From the NCBI GenBank assembly GCA_963709505.1, contig CAVPXC010000032.1, forward strand, positions 88,590 to 152,589: a stretch of DNA of 64,000 nt, read 5' to 3'. A program made the position numbers and the translations under genes. Shown one piece after another: positions 19,968-28,928 of the stretch (the stretch's first letter is position 1; every line of letters begins with the position of its first letter). Below the pieces are notes generated by a model. It saw only the letters and a program-made list of their open reading frames with translations. It made no database searches and had not been told where the DNA came from. This DNA is from CAVPXC01 sp963709505 (lineage in GTDB: Bacteria > Chloroflexota > Anaerolineae > JAAEKA01).

Positions 19968-20603
19968 TCACCAATCGAAGTATGCCCGATGGTCGCCCCG
20001 CCACACACGATAGGCTTCCGGGATGCGCTTTGCATGACCGGCGTGCAGGGGACTAGGGAGGTCAGCCTCGGTGAACCAGGCCATGCCGAGCGTCTCGTTG
20101 GCGTGACTCGCAGACGCTACGGGCAGACCATCGTCAAGAGGCCGGCAAAGAAACAGGAAGTGGTAGAGATGATGCGCCGATACCGTTCCGCAGAGCCGGG
20201 AGTCATGAATGCTGGCTAGTGCAACCGGCTCGCAGCGCACGCCGGATTCCTCGAAGGCCTCCCGAACTGCGCCCTCGGCCGCTGTTTCCCCTACCTCTAG
20301 CAGACCGCCAGGCATGGCCCATTGGCCGTTGTCGGCGCGGCGTATCAACAAAATGCGACCGGTTTCGTCGATGATGGCCGCGTCGGCGGTGGAGATAGCG
20401 GAAGGTTGGCGAATGACTGTGGCACGCAGCGGTTCGAGCTGTTCCGGGATCTCGCCGGTTGCCAAGGCAAACATCTCGAGGGCGATGTCCTGAAGCGCTT
20501 CGTAGCGCTGGCGGTGGTAGATATTATCGGCGAACATCAGGCCGACGCTGGAGATATCTCGCAGTCGATCGGCCCATAGCGCAAGCGTTTGTGAGAGTGT
20601 CAT
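19968..20603 (-). CDS. Nudix hydrolase with N-terminal helical domain
   Basis: About 211 residues from the ATG at 20603. The N-terminal helical region (ALWADRLRDISSVGLMF..., IYHRQRYEALQDIALEM) matches the Nudix N-terminal domain found before ADP-ribose or nucleotide-sugar pyrophosphatases. The Nudix box fits Gx5Ex7REUxEExGU (starts GGLLEVGETA, ends REAFEESGV). Substrate probably a nucleoside diphosphate derivative. It is divergent from the next gene with an 82-bp gap. Confidence 0.9.
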   Translation of the reverse strand: MTLSQTLALWADRLRDISSVGLMFADNIYHRQRYEALQDIALEMFALATGEIPEQLEPLRATVIRQPSAISTADAAIIDETGRILLIRRADNGQWAMPGGLLEVGETAAEGAVREAFEESGVRCEPVALASIHDSRLCGTVSAHHLYHFLFLCRPLDDGLPVASASHANETLGMAWFTEADLPSPLHAGHAKRIPEAYRVWRGDHRAYFDW

Positions 20604-20685
20604 GGATAGCCTCGAGGATTTGGGGTTTTGGATGTCGAATTGTACACTGTGGCCGCGGTCAATCCTGTTTGCGTGGAGGATGCCC

Positions 20686-21381
20686 ATGTCGAAAGAGAGC
20701 TTCTACTATCAGGAGTTGAGGGAGATGCTGCAAAAGCCCGGGTGTCCCGTCTGCCACGTCGGGCGCAAGGTAGCGAATGGTCAGATCGACTCGCTGCTCT
20801 ATGACAGCGTCACCGACAAGGAAAGCCGGGAGAAGCTGGCCGAGTCGATGGGCTTTTGCGGTTTGCACAGTCGTGAGCTGTTGAGCTTCAAGGGCGAGCG
20901 GCTCGGCGCGACCATCATCGAGTGGGCTGTTCTGCGCGAGGCGCAGCGGCGGCTGCAGCGCAGCGCTCCTGCTGCGGCTCCGGGTATCCGCCAACGCCTG
21001 CGCGGTCAAACAGCCGGCGAGTTGTCGTTGACGCCGGCTGGGCCGTGTCCGGTTTGCCGGAACCAGGCGGAGTTGGAGACGCGCTCGCTGCGAGAGCTAC
21101 TGGAGCACTTGGTGGGCGACCTGGACGAGCCGCTCCAGGCTGCGGGCGGCCTATGCTGGCCGCATCTGGATCTGGCGATGCGCTCGGTAATCGATCCGGC
21201 CGAGCATAGTTCACTCGTCAAGCTGCACAGCGACGTTTGGCAGGTCCTGATCGACCAGATGGGGGAATTTATCCGCAAACGGGATTATCGCTTTAGCGGT
21301 GAGACCATCACCGACGACGAGACGGCGGCGGTGGAGAAGGCGATCAAGGTGTTGACGGGGGTGTATCCGCCGGTGTCTTGA
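20686..21381 (+). CDS. DUF6062-type Cys-rich protein of unknown function
   Basis: About 231 residues. Two CPVC motifs (KPGCPVCHVGRK and GPCPVCRNQAELE) are each followed by a Cys/His pair (GFCGLHSRELL and GLCWPHLDLA), suggesting two zinc sites. This arrangement is what I know from DUF6062 proteins of Chloroflexota and Firmicutes. The ATG at 20686 follows GTGGAGGA. No function is known. No membrane segment is seen. Confidence 0.7.
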   Translation: MSKESFYYQELREMLQKPGCPVCHVGRKVANGQIDSLLYDSVTDKESREKLAESMGFCGLHSRELLSFKGERLGATIIEWAVLREAQRRLQRSAPAAAPGIRQRLRGQTAGELSLTPAGPCPVCRNQAELETRSLRELLEHLVGDLDEPLQAAGGLCWPHLDLAMRSVIDPAEHSSLVKLHSDVWQVLIDQMGEFIRKRDYRFSGETITDDETAAVEKAIKVLTGVYPPVS

Positions 21382-21392
21382 AGATCGGGGCA

Positions 21393-21794
21393 CTAACCAA
21401 CAATTTCCATCAGCTTTTGCGGACCATGCAGGGTTGCGTTTCGTCCACCGCGCCAGCGAATTTCATACTTGATTTGTGACTTGACTGGGGCGATCAGTAC
21501 TGGCAGACGTTCAAATCGCCTGCGAACTCGCTGTTCTAGCTGGGAGACGTCTGGATCATGGTCAACCACCTCTCCCTGATAGATTGCCACATAATGATTC
21601 AGATACAGCTCGACCAATTCTTGATGCAGATCCCAGTAGGCTTGCGTTTCTGCGTGAATTCCTACCCGCTGTAGTTCGTCCAGATAGGATGCCACGGCGG
21701 TTTCCAATACTTTTTCGACGGGCTGTGCCGTCTGCTCCGCCAACTGCTCAAGCTGGTAAACCAAAGCACTCTCTCTCAATACCACGTTTGCCAT
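21393..21794 (-). CDS. Small hypothetical protein, DUF5678-like C-terminal part
   Basis: A protein of 133 residues with a helical N-terminus (VVLRESALVYQLEQLAEQTA) that resembles a ribbon-helix-helix or antitoxin-like region. The middle part, LNHYVAIYQGEVVDHDPDVS, recalls DUF5678 proteins (weak). The ATG at 21794 follows GGGAGGTGTTGCG. No toxin partner is next to it. Convergent with the DUF6062 gene, 11 bp apart. Confidence 0.6.
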   Translation of the reverse strand: MANVVLRESALVYQLEQLAEQTAQPVEKVLETAVASYLDELQRVGIHAETQAYWDLHQELVELYLNHYVAIYQGEVVDHDPDVSQLEQRVRRRFERLPVLIAPVKSQIKYEIRWRGGRNATLHGPQKLMEIVG

Positions 21795-21861
21795 CGCAAC
21801 ACCTCCCTAACCATTGGTGATTAAAGCTTTGAAGCTGAGTATATCCGTAAGCCCAACAGTG

Positions 21862-22467
21862 TCAAGCGGCGCTGCTGCATTGCTTATCGACTGATCGGAT
21901 CGCTTCGACCAGCAACTGATGTTCCATTGCGTGGATGCGCGCCTCCAGGTCATCCACACTGTCTGTAGGAAGGATCGATACCTCGGCGCTGGCGACGACC
22001 GGTCCGGCGTCGACTTCCGGGACGACCCAGTGTACCATCACGCCGGTGTGCTCGATCTCGCCCCGCTGAAAGGCCTCGTAGGCGCGCTGGATGGCGTGGG
22101 TGCCGGGGAACTGGCCGGGCAAGGCGGGGTGCAAATTGAGCACCTTCATCGGAAAGCAATCCAGAAACGCAGGGCTGAGCACGTGCATCCAGCCGGCCAG
22201 CACGATCAAATCCGGGCGATAGCCAGCCACCGTCTCGGCCAGGTCGGCGTCGTAGTCGGCGCGCGTCCGTTTGCTGTCCGTGTAGGGTTTGAGGGGATAG
22301 TATAGCGTTGGAACACCGGCGCTCTCGGCGCGCACCAGGCCGTAGGCGTCCTTGCGGTTGGAGATCACTACCTCGATGCGCGCGTCCAGGACGCCGCTTT
22401 GGATCGCATCGAGTATGGCTTGGAGATTGGTACCGCTGCCGGAGATCAAGGCGACGAGTTGTTTCAT
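21862..22467 (-). CDS. purN: Phosphoribosylglycinamide formyltransferase
   Basis: PurN adds the first formyl group (from 10-formyl-THF) to GAR. Seen: ALISGSGTNLQAILD at the N-terminus, catalytic Asn/His in VLNLHPALPGQFPG, and the Asp in VPEVDAGPVV. About 201 residues from the ATG at 22467, normal length. It is the last gene of the purine cluster. A hairpin-containing gap of about 85 bp separates it from purM. Intact. Confidence 0.95.
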   Translation of the reverse strand: MKQLVALISGSGTNLQAILDAIQSGVLDARIEVVISNRKDAYGLVRAESAGVPTLYYPLKPYTDSKRTRADYDADLAETVAGYRPDLIVLAGWMHVLSPAFLDCFPMKVLNLHPALPGQFPGTHAIQRAYEAFQRGEIEHTGVMVHWVVPEVDAGPVVASAEVSILPTDSVDDLEARIHAMEHQLLVEAIRSVDKQCSSAA

Positions 22468-22498
22468 GAGGAGCCTTTTTGGTATCTTCTCAATTTGT

Positions 22499-22555
22499 AG
22501 GGGCGCAGGCCAGCTCGGCGGTCGCCCTGGCGGGCAGGTGCAAGACCTGCCCCTA
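22499..22555. repeat. GTAGGGGC...GCCCCTAC inverted repeat
   Basis: GTAGGGGCGCAGG at the left and CAAGACCTGCCCCTAC at the right form an imperfect stem around a GC-rich centre. The right end carries the stop codon of purM (22553-22555). A cleaner relative is at 35263-35318. Confidence 0.6.
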
Positions 22556-23579
22556 CCCCGGATCATCGATCACGCAGACCCGCTCCCCTGCCATCGTTTC
22601 GCCCACGAGCCATGCATCTTTCAGCATGCCTAGCGCTCGGTTGACCTGATCGGCCGGCAACACGACCAGCATGCCCAGGCCGAGATTGAAGACGTGGGCC
22701 ATCTCGTGATCGTCGACGCGGCCGGCGTGCTGGATGAGCTTGAAGAGCGGTGGGAATCGGCCAACTGCCCCGGCGCAGGTGCAGGGCTACGCCGTCGGGC
22801 AGGATGCGCGGCGGGTTGTCGATCAGGCCGCCGCCGGTGATGTGGGCCAGGCCTTTGATGGCCAGGCCAGCCTGCTGCAAGCGCCGTACCTCGGCCAGAT
22901 AGCAGCGATGTGGCGCCAGCAGCGCCTGGCCCAGCGGCCGGTCCAGCTCGGGCGGCGTCGCATGCAGGTCCCAGCCCTGAAGTACACGGCGCGCCAGCGA
23001 AAAGCCGTTGGTGTGCAGCCCGGACGATGCCAGCCCAATCACTTGATCCCCTGGCACGATGCCGCTGCCGTCGATGATCCGTGCGCGATCTACCACGCCG
23101 ACGATCGTACCTACCAGGTCAAACTCGCCGGGCGCGTACACGCCCGGCATCTCGGCCGTCTCGCCACCCAAGAGCGCACAGCCGGCGGCCAGGCATGCCG
23201 TTGCACAGCTTCGCACGACGCTTGCAACCATTTCGGGGTCGATCTGGCTGCTGGCGATGTAGTCCAGGAAAAACAGCGGTCGCGCGCCTTGCACCAGGAT
23301 GTCGTTGATGCAGTGGTTGACGATGTCAAAGCCGATCGTGTCGAAGCGATCCAGCGCCGAAGCGATCTTGGTCTTGGTACCCACGCCGTCGGTGGAGGCC
23401 ACCAGCACCGGCCTGTCCAAGCCCTTCAGCGCCGACACGTCGAACAGCCCGCCGAACGCACCGATGCCCAAGAGCACCTCCGGCCCGTAGGTTGCTCGCA
23501 CCGCGTCTTTCATCAACTCGACGGCGCGGGCGCCCGCCTCGAGATCGACGCCAGCTTCTCGATACGATGCAACCGTCAT
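22553..23579 (-). CDS. purM: Phosphoribosylformylglycinamidine cyclo-ligase (one frame break)
   Basis: PurM (AIR synthetase) closes FGAM to AIR. Seen: YREAGVDLEAGARAVELMK, ATDGVGTK-like ASTDGVGTKTKIA, GFDIVNHCINDILVQGA, LLGGETAEMPGVY, SSGLHTNGFSLAR and HITGGGLIDNPPR. The frame changes near 22754-22758 (GATTCCC on the minus strand; GATCCC would restore it). It then continues PLFKLIQHAGRVDDHEMAHV...ERVCVIDDPG to the TAG at 22553. Repaired length about 342 residues, as expected. Confidence 0.92.
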
Positions 23580-23600
23580 GGGGAAGCCTCCTGGTCAAAT

Positions 23601-23723
23601 GACTGGACCTTTTTTCCGTAAAGGGTCCAGTCTGGTGGTTGACATCAGATCGGACCGTTTGCGGAAAAACGGTCCGATCTCGTGACTTAGATTGGACCTT
23701 TTACGGAAAAAAGGTCCAATCGC
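23601..23723. repeat. Three tandem GGACC(T)TTT...AAAGGTCC hairpins
   Basis: Palindromes at about 23601-23632, 23646-23680 and 23692-23723 each pair a GGACC arm with a GGTCC arm around an A/T-rich loop containing CCG. A fourth relative is at 37068-37117. The last hairpin overlaps the 3' end of purD and supplies its stop codon. They may act as terminators or processing sites between purD and purM. Confidence 0.8.
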
Positions 23724-25004
23724 GATGGCTCGCACCGATGTCTCGGCGATAGTGTATGCCTTCGAAATGGATCTGGCTCAAGGCTGCGTAGGCACCGTCG
23801 ATGGCCTGGCTCAGACTGTCCCTGACGCAGGTAACGGCCAGGACGCGACCACCGTCGGTCAGCAACCGGCCGTCGGTAGTAAGCCTGGTGCCGGCGTGAA
23901 AGACGGCCGAGCCAGGCGCGGCCGAGGCCGCGGCAACACCGCTGATCTCACGGCCTTTGGGATAGCCGCCAGGATAGCCCTCCGACGCGGCCACGACTGT
24001 GGCCGCCGCACCGGTGCGCCAATGGACCTCGAGACGCCCCAGGGTTCCGTCCAAACAAGCCTCGAAGACATCAGCCAGGTCCCCATCCAGCAGCGGCAGA
24101 ATGGCCTGGGTCTCGGGGTCGCCAAAGCGGCAGTTGAACTCCAACGTCTTTGGGCCGGCGGCAGTAAGCATCATACCGGCGTAAATCACGCCGACGAAGG
24201 GTGCGCCCTCGGCGCGCAGCCCGTCGACTGTGGGTTGCAGCACGGTGCGGCGAACCTCATCCAGCAGCGCGGGCGTCATCACGGGCGCCGGCGCATAGGC
24301 GCCCATTCCACCCGTGTTTGGCCCTCGGTCGCCGTCAAAGACGCGCTTGTGATCCTGAGCCGGCGGCATGATGGAAGGGTTTGCCCATCGCTGAAGGCCA
24401 ACACCGACGCCTCCGGTCCCTCCAGCCGCTCTTCGATCACCACCTCATCGCCGGCCGCGCCGAATTCACGCTCGACTATGATCTGGCGTAATGCCGCCTC
24501 GGCTTCCTCCGCTGAAGCCGGCATGATGACTCCTTTGCCCGCCGCCAAACCAGATGCTTTGATCACCACGGGGTAGTCCACCTCTCGCAGATGCGCCTGC
24601 GCTGCGTCTAGCTCGCTGAAGGTGGCATAGCGGGCCGTAGGGATGCCGTGGCGGGCCATGAAAGCCTTCGCAAAAGCCTTGGATGCCTCAATCTGAGCTG
24701 CGGCCCGGCTCGGCCCAAAACAGCGCAGCCCGGCAGCCTGGAAGGCGTTGACGATGCCATCGGCCAGAGGCGCCTCTGGACCGATGATGGTCAGGTCGAT
24801 GCTGTTTTGCCGGGCGAAGTCGATCAGGCCGCTGAAATCCGTCTCTTGAAGTGCAACGTTGGCGATTTTGCCGCCAGCCAGTGCCGTGCCGCCGTTGCCC
24901 GGCGCCACGAACACCCGCTCCACCTCGGGTGACTGCGCCAGCTTCCAGGCGATAGCATGCTCGCGCCCGCCGCGGCCGACGATGAGAATTGTGAGTGTAG
25001 CCAT
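23701..25004 (-). CDS. purD: Phosphoribosylamine-glycine ligase (one frame break)
   Basis: PurD (GAR synthetase) is an ATP-grasp ligase. N-terminal part: LIVGRGGREHAIAWKLAQS, VVIKASGLAAGKGVIMP and EGPEASVLAFSDGQTLP. The other frame continues PPAQDHKRVFDGDRGPNTGG, LEFNCRFGDPETQAILP. The break is at 24370-24374, where the minus strand has CCATC and CCGATC would restore LPIMPPAQDHKR. Repaired length about 434 residues. The last residues (DWTFFP) are encoded by a dispersed hairpin, so the native C-terminus may have been replaced. Confidence 0.93.
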
Positions 25005-25019
25005 GATCTTCCTTCAGAC

Positions 25020-25137
25020 AGAGGAGAGAGGAGGGTGGAGGGTGGAGAGTGGGAGGGTGGAGAGTGGGAGGGTGGCTTTTCGAAGCTTTCCATTCCTCGC
25101 TCCGCACTCTCTACTCTCCACCCTCCACTCTCCGACC
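25020..25137. repeat. GGAGGGTGGAGAGTGG direct/inverted repeats
   Basis: Several direct copies of GGTGGAGAGTGGGA are followed by the complementary CTCTCCACCCTCCACTCTCC. The stretch forms an imperfect hairpin filling the purD-purF gap. Similar units occur inside purQ (about 29400-29465). Confidence 0.75.
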
Positions 25138-26634
25138 TCATCCCCAAATACCCTCAAACGCCAGCTTCTCCTTCGACTCCCACCACGTCTCGATCCGGAT
25201 GGGGTAGCTGCCGGTGAAACAAGCGCTGCAATGGCCGTAGTTGCCCGACAGCTCTTGGGTGATGGCCTGGACCATGCTCTCATGCGAGAGGTAGGCCAAA
25301 CTATCGGCGCAGATGTGCTGGCGGATCTCGTCGACCGTCTTGCTATGGCCGATCAACTCCTCGCCGCGGGCCATGTCGATGCCCATGAAACAGGGATGCC
25401 GCACGGGAGGAGAGGAAACCCGCACGTGTACCTCTGTGGCGCCGCCTTCGCGCAGCAGGCGCACGATCGGCCCGGAGGTCGTGCCGCGCACAATGGAATT
25501 GTCCACCAGCACCACGCGCTTGCCATCCAGGTTGGCACGCAGCGGGTTGTACTTCAGGTGCACACCGGCGCGGCGCAGCCGGTCGTCGGGCTGGATAAAG
25601 GTGCGGCCGATGTAGCGGTTTTTGATCAGTCCCTCGGTGTAGGGGAGGGCTGAGGCGATCGCGTAGCCAATCGCGGCCGGTGTGGCCGAGTCCGGTACGC
25701 CCACGACGATGTCGGCGGCTACCGGCGCCTCGCGAGCCAGCGCTTCGCCCAGTCGCTGGCGGACTCGGTGGACGGTCTGGTTTTCGATCACCGAGTTGGG
25801 GCGCGCGAAGTAGACGTACTCGAAGATACAGAAGGCGGGCCGCGCCGCGGGTGGGACGCCTTGCGTGCTATGGAGACCTGCCCGGTCAAGCCGCACGATT
25901 TCGCCTGGTCGCACCTCGCGCAGAAACTCGGCCCCGATCGTTCCCAAAGCACAAGATTTGGACGCCACGACGTAGCCAGCGGAGTGGCCGTTCTCGGGCA
26001 GCCGGCCAATGCACAGTGGACGCAGTCCCAGCGGATCGCGCACGCCGAAGATCGCGTCGCGAGTTAGAATAACCAGCGAATAGGCGCCTTCGGCCTCAGC
26101 CATGAAGTTGGCGAGCCGCGCTTCCCAACCGGGCTGGCCGGCGGTTGCGCCGGGCGGCGGCAGGGCCAACATCTGTGTGATGACTTCGCTGTCACTGGAG
26201 GAGCTGAGTCCAACACCACGCTCGAGAAGCTTCTGGCGCAAGTGCAAGGCGTTGGTCAGGTTGCCGTTGTGGCCGACCCCCAAAGGCCCGTGCATGGTCT
26301 CGATCAGATAGGGCTGAGCGTTGCGCAAGTGGCTGCCGCCGGTGGTGGAGTAGCGGTTCTGGGCGATCGCCAGGTTGCCCACCAGCGGCCGCAGGTTATC
26401 TTCGTTGAACACCTGGTGGACAAGGCCCATGCCTTTGTGGATGTAGGTCGTCCGGCCGTCGCAGGTGGCGATGCCTGCGCTCTCCTGGCCGCGATGCTGG
26501 AGGGCATACAGCGCAAAAAACGCCGTGCGCGCCACATCGGTGTCCGGCGCGTAGATGCCGAAGACTCCGCAGGCCTCGCGGGGGCGGTCCAGGTCGTCGT
26601 CTAACGAATTGACAAGCTGAGGAAGTGGTTGCAT
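25138..26634 (-). CDS. purF: Amidophosphoribosyltransferase
   Basis: PurF makes phosphoribosylamine from PRPP and glutamine, the first purine step. After a short propeptide the glutamine-hydrolysing Cys appears in REACGVFGIYAP, then QHRGQESAGIA, QNRYSTTGGSHLRNAQP, and the PRPP loop VVLVDNSIVRGTTSGP. Two C-terminal Cys-containing segments (PPVRHPCFMGIDM, NYGHCSACFTG) suggest the Fe-S-cluster type known from Bacillus PurF. About 498 residues; intact. The ATG at 26634 is preferred over the adjoining GTG. Confidence 0.96.
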   Translation of the reverse strand: MQPLPQLVNSLDDDLDRPREACGVFGIYAPDTDVARTAFFALYALQHRGQESAGIATCDGRTTYIHKGMGLVHQVFNEDNLRPLVGNLAIAQNRYSTTGGSHLRNAQPYLIETMHGPLGVGHNGNLTNALHLRQKLLERGVGLSSSSDSEVITQMLALPPPGATAGQPGWEARLANFMAEAEGAYSLVILTRDAIFGVRDPLGLRPLCIGRLPENGHSAGYVVASKSCALGTIGAEFLREVRPGEIVRLDRAGLHSTQGVPPAARPAFCIFEYVYFARPNSVIENQTVHRVRQRLGEALAREAPVAADIVVGVPDSATPAAIGYAIASALPYTEGLIKNRYIGRTFIQPDDRLRRAGVHLKYNPLRANLDGKRVVLVDNSIVRGTTSGPIVRLLREGGATEVHVRVSSPPVRHPCFMGIDMARGEELIGHSKTVDEIRQHICADSLAYLSHESMVQAITQELSGNYGHCSACFTGSYPIRIETWWESKEKLAFEGIWG

Positions 26635-26657
26635 CACTGGTCCGTGATTGAATAGGA

Positions 26658-27137
26658 TTATAGCTTCCGCAATGAGGCGTCATCGGCGATAATCGTATCG
26701 GCGGAAGCTTTTTGTGCTGTCGCAACCCGCTCGTGCAGAACGGGATCTAGCAGGCCGAGGATTTTGGCAGCAAGTAACGCCGCGCCCGACGGCTCCAGTA
26801 TGACGGCCGGCGCAATGCCGGATGGCATCCGCAGCGAAGAGAAGACGTCGGCGCCGCCGAAGCGGTCGGAATAGGGCGGACAAGCGATGACCGGCGCCGT
26901 GACCGCGCCGTCCACCAGCCCGCTCAGCGCGTTGCTGCGTCCAGCCACGGTAACATAGACCTTGGGTTGCGGATCGGCTTCGTAGCCGGCCAGCAGCCCA
27001 AGCACGTACTGCGGCGCCTTGTGAGCCGATGCAACCCGAATCTCACTCATGATGCCAAACTTCGCCAGCTCGGCAGCGATCTCCTGGCCGTGTTTTAGGT
27101 CGGATTTGGAACCCATGATGATGGGGACGAGGGACAT
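26658..27137 (-). CDS. purE: 5-(carboxyamino)imidazole/AIR carboxylase, class II-like
   Basis: PurE makes CAIR. 159 residues: PIIMGSKSDLKHGQEIA, RVASAHKAPQYVL, VAGRSNALSGLVDG and PPYSDRFGGADVFSSLRMP. The AGRSNALSG and DVFSSLRMPSG blocks resemble the class II (direct AIR carboxylase) enzymes and the PAICS carboxylase domain, rather than the class I N5-CAIR mutase. No purK is seen in this otherwise rich purine cluster, which agrees. The ATG at 27137 follows AAAGGAGGCCACC. Intact. Confidence 0.9.
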   Translation of the reverse strand: MSLVPIIMGSKSDLKHGQEIAAELAKFGIMSEIRVASAHKAPQYVLGLLAGYEADPQPKVYVTVAGRSNALSGLVDGAVTAPVIACPPYSDRFGGADVFSSLRMPSGIAPAVILEPSGAALLAAKILGLLDPVLHERVATAQKASADTIIADDASLRKL

Positions 27138-27173
27138 GGTGGCCTCCTTTGCGGCGGACAGTCAACAGCGAAC

Positions 27174-27208
27174 AATTGACAATTGTCAATTGTCAATTGT
27201 CAACTGTC
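27174..27208. repeat. CAATTGT short tandem/palindromic repeat
   Basis: Four or five overlapping CAATTGTC/GACAATTG units occur just downstream of the acetyltransferase stop. They are self-complementary and A/T-rich in a GC-rich genome. Confidence 0.65.
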
Positions 27209-27669
27209 TGTAACTGCTTGTTCATGATATGCATGTGAGGGTAGTACTGGAAGCCGCGTGTTTCATAGAAGCGTTGGCCGCGGGTGTTGGCGGTGTCTAC
27301 CTCCAACATTAGCGAGCGCGTGCCGATGGAGCGGACATAGGCCTCGACGAACTCGATCGCTTGGCCGCCGATGCCATGGCTGCGGTATCGGGACGCGACG
27401 AACAACTCGTCTATGTTGGCGGTCCGGCCGTAGAACTCTAGAGTGAAACCGAAGGTGACCGCCACGTACCCGATTGGCTGGCCCTGCCAGTGGATCATCC
27501 AAAGCTTGCCAAGGCTGGATGTCTGGATCAGTTCAGATGCGGCTGCCATCCAGCCGGTCACATCGGGCGCTTCGCCCTCGTAACCATACACGCCGGGCAT
27601 CATCCTGACCAGCACAGGAATGTCCTCGAGGGTCGCGGGGACGAACTCAGCGCGTATCGAATTTGTCAT
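27193..27669 (-). CDS. GNAT-family N-acetyltransferase within the purine cluster
   Basis: About 158 residues from the ATG at 27669. The acetyl-CoA signature is in ELFVASRYRSHGIGGQAIEF. It continues with RSLMLEVDTANTRGQRFYETRGF, a typical GNAT end. It starts 7 bp after the purC stop and is followed by purE, so it is co-oriented and probably co-transcribed with them. A direct link to purine synthesis is not known. Confidence 0.85.
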   Translation of the reverse strand: MTNSIRAEFVPATLEDIPVLVRMMPGVYGYEGEAPDVTGWMAAASELIQTSSLGKLWMIHWQGQPIGYVAVTFGFTLEFYGRTANIDELFVASRYRSHGIGGQAIEFVEAYVRSIGTRSLMLEVDTANTRGQRFYETRGFQYYPHMHIMNKQLQTVDN

Positions 27670-27676
27670 CGTTTCG

Positions 27677-28652
27677 TTACTTCCTGTCAGCTGATTGATT
27701 GGCCAATGCTTGCCGGATTCGCTCGGCTGCAGGCTGTGTGCCCGGCACGAAAGGCACACCGGTTAGACGTTCGTACGCTGCGATGTACCGTTCGGCCACT
27801 TGGGCGATGAAGCTGGGTGGCATCGCCGGCGGTATTCCCTCGCCCTTGTACCCCTGAGCGACGAACCACAGACGCAGGAACTCCTTGTCAAAGCTCTCCG
27901 GCTCCTGGTCGGTGCCCTTGACGGCGTCGTAGCTTGCGGCGACCCAGTAGCGGCTCGAGTTCAGGGGTGTGGACTTCGTCGATCAGCGCCAGCCGGCCGT
28001 CGATCAGGCCAAACTCGTATTTGGTGTCCACAAGGATCAGCCCAGCGCGTTGCGCTACTTCCTGCCCGCGTGCGAAGACCGCCAGCGCCGCCTGCTGGAT
28101 TTCACGCCACAGCGCGGGTGACACGAGGCCCTTCTCCACGACTTCAGCCGAGGTCAGCCGTTCGTCGTGCGCGCCGCCGCTGGCTTTGGTCGTCGGCGTG
28201 ATCACCGGCTCGGGCAACGGATCGTTTTTCTTGAGACCGGATGGCAGCTCGAGCCCGTAGGGCCGAGGCACCCCTTGCTTGTACAGCGTCCACAGCGAGG
28301 TGCTGGTGACGCCGGTGATGTAGCCGCGCACGATGACCTCGACCGGCAGGGCCTGGGCCTCGTGGGCGACGGTGACGTTGGGGTCCGGCACGTTGACGAC
28401 GTGGTTGGCAACGATGTCCTGCACCTGGTCGAACCACCAGGCGCTGAGCTGGTTGAGTACCTGACCTTTGAATGGAATTGCGCCGAGCACGCGGTCGAAG
28501 GCCGAGACGCGGTCGGTCGTGATCAGAAACCGCTTGCCCTCGTGCACGTAGATATCGCGCACCTTGCCTTCCTGGCGCGGTCCAAGTCCAGGTAGGTCGA
28601 CACGCAGCAGCGCGTCGGGGATCGCAGCCGTAATGTCAGCGGTTGAAAGCAT
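27677..28652 (-). CDS. purC: Phosphoribosylaminoimidazole-succinocarboxamide synthase (one frame break)
   Basis: PurC joins CAIR and aspartate. Seen: RQEGKVRDIYVHEGKRFLI, TTDRVSAFDRVLG, IPFKGQVLNQLS, VRGYITGVTSTSLW and DTKYEFGLIDG. The frame breaks at 27955-27964, where the minus strand reads GAACTCGAG and GACTCGAG restores DSSRYWVAASYDAVKG. It then runs to a TAA at 27677-27679. Repaired length about 325 residues, the eukaryote-like/long form of SAICAR synthetase. The ATG at 28652 follows AGGAGAAAGAGGC. Confidence 0.92.
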
Positions 28653-28755
28653 GCCTCTTTCTCCTAGGTTTTGTCTATGGCCGCGGCCGCCGCGGCGGTT
28701 AGAACTGTTTTCAAGCTGGACACCGCGCCAGCCAGATGGCACTCCGGTGGATGGG

Positions 28756-28813
28756 AACTCCTCGACAAGTCGAGGAGTCCGGTGTGCATCGCGGACTCCC
28801 GAACTTGTTCGGG
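28756..28813. repeat. Two-hairpin dispersed repeat, copy 2
   Basis: ACTCCTCGACAAGTCGAGGAGT followed by GGACTCCCGAACTTGTTCGGG-type palindromes, the reverse arrangement of the copy at 17873. It is in the roughly 275 bp gap between purQ and purC, in which no gene is seen. Confidence 0.85.
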
Positions 28814-28928
28814 CATTTTCAAGACAACCATCCATGCGGCGAGCCGCACAATCGTCAATGAAAACCTGCGGGTGCTTCCGGTCCGCGCCTCCGCCAGTCC
28901 GCGGTTCTCTAGTTAGCAACTGCGACGA

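Noticed and set aside
21393..21794. Antitoxin of a type II system
   Set aside because: The N-terminus is only vaguely RHH-like and no toxin gene is adjacent.
22734..24576. Long plus-strand frames across purM and purD
   Set aside because: Shadow frames of GC-rich genes; the minus strand carries clear PurM and PurD motifs.
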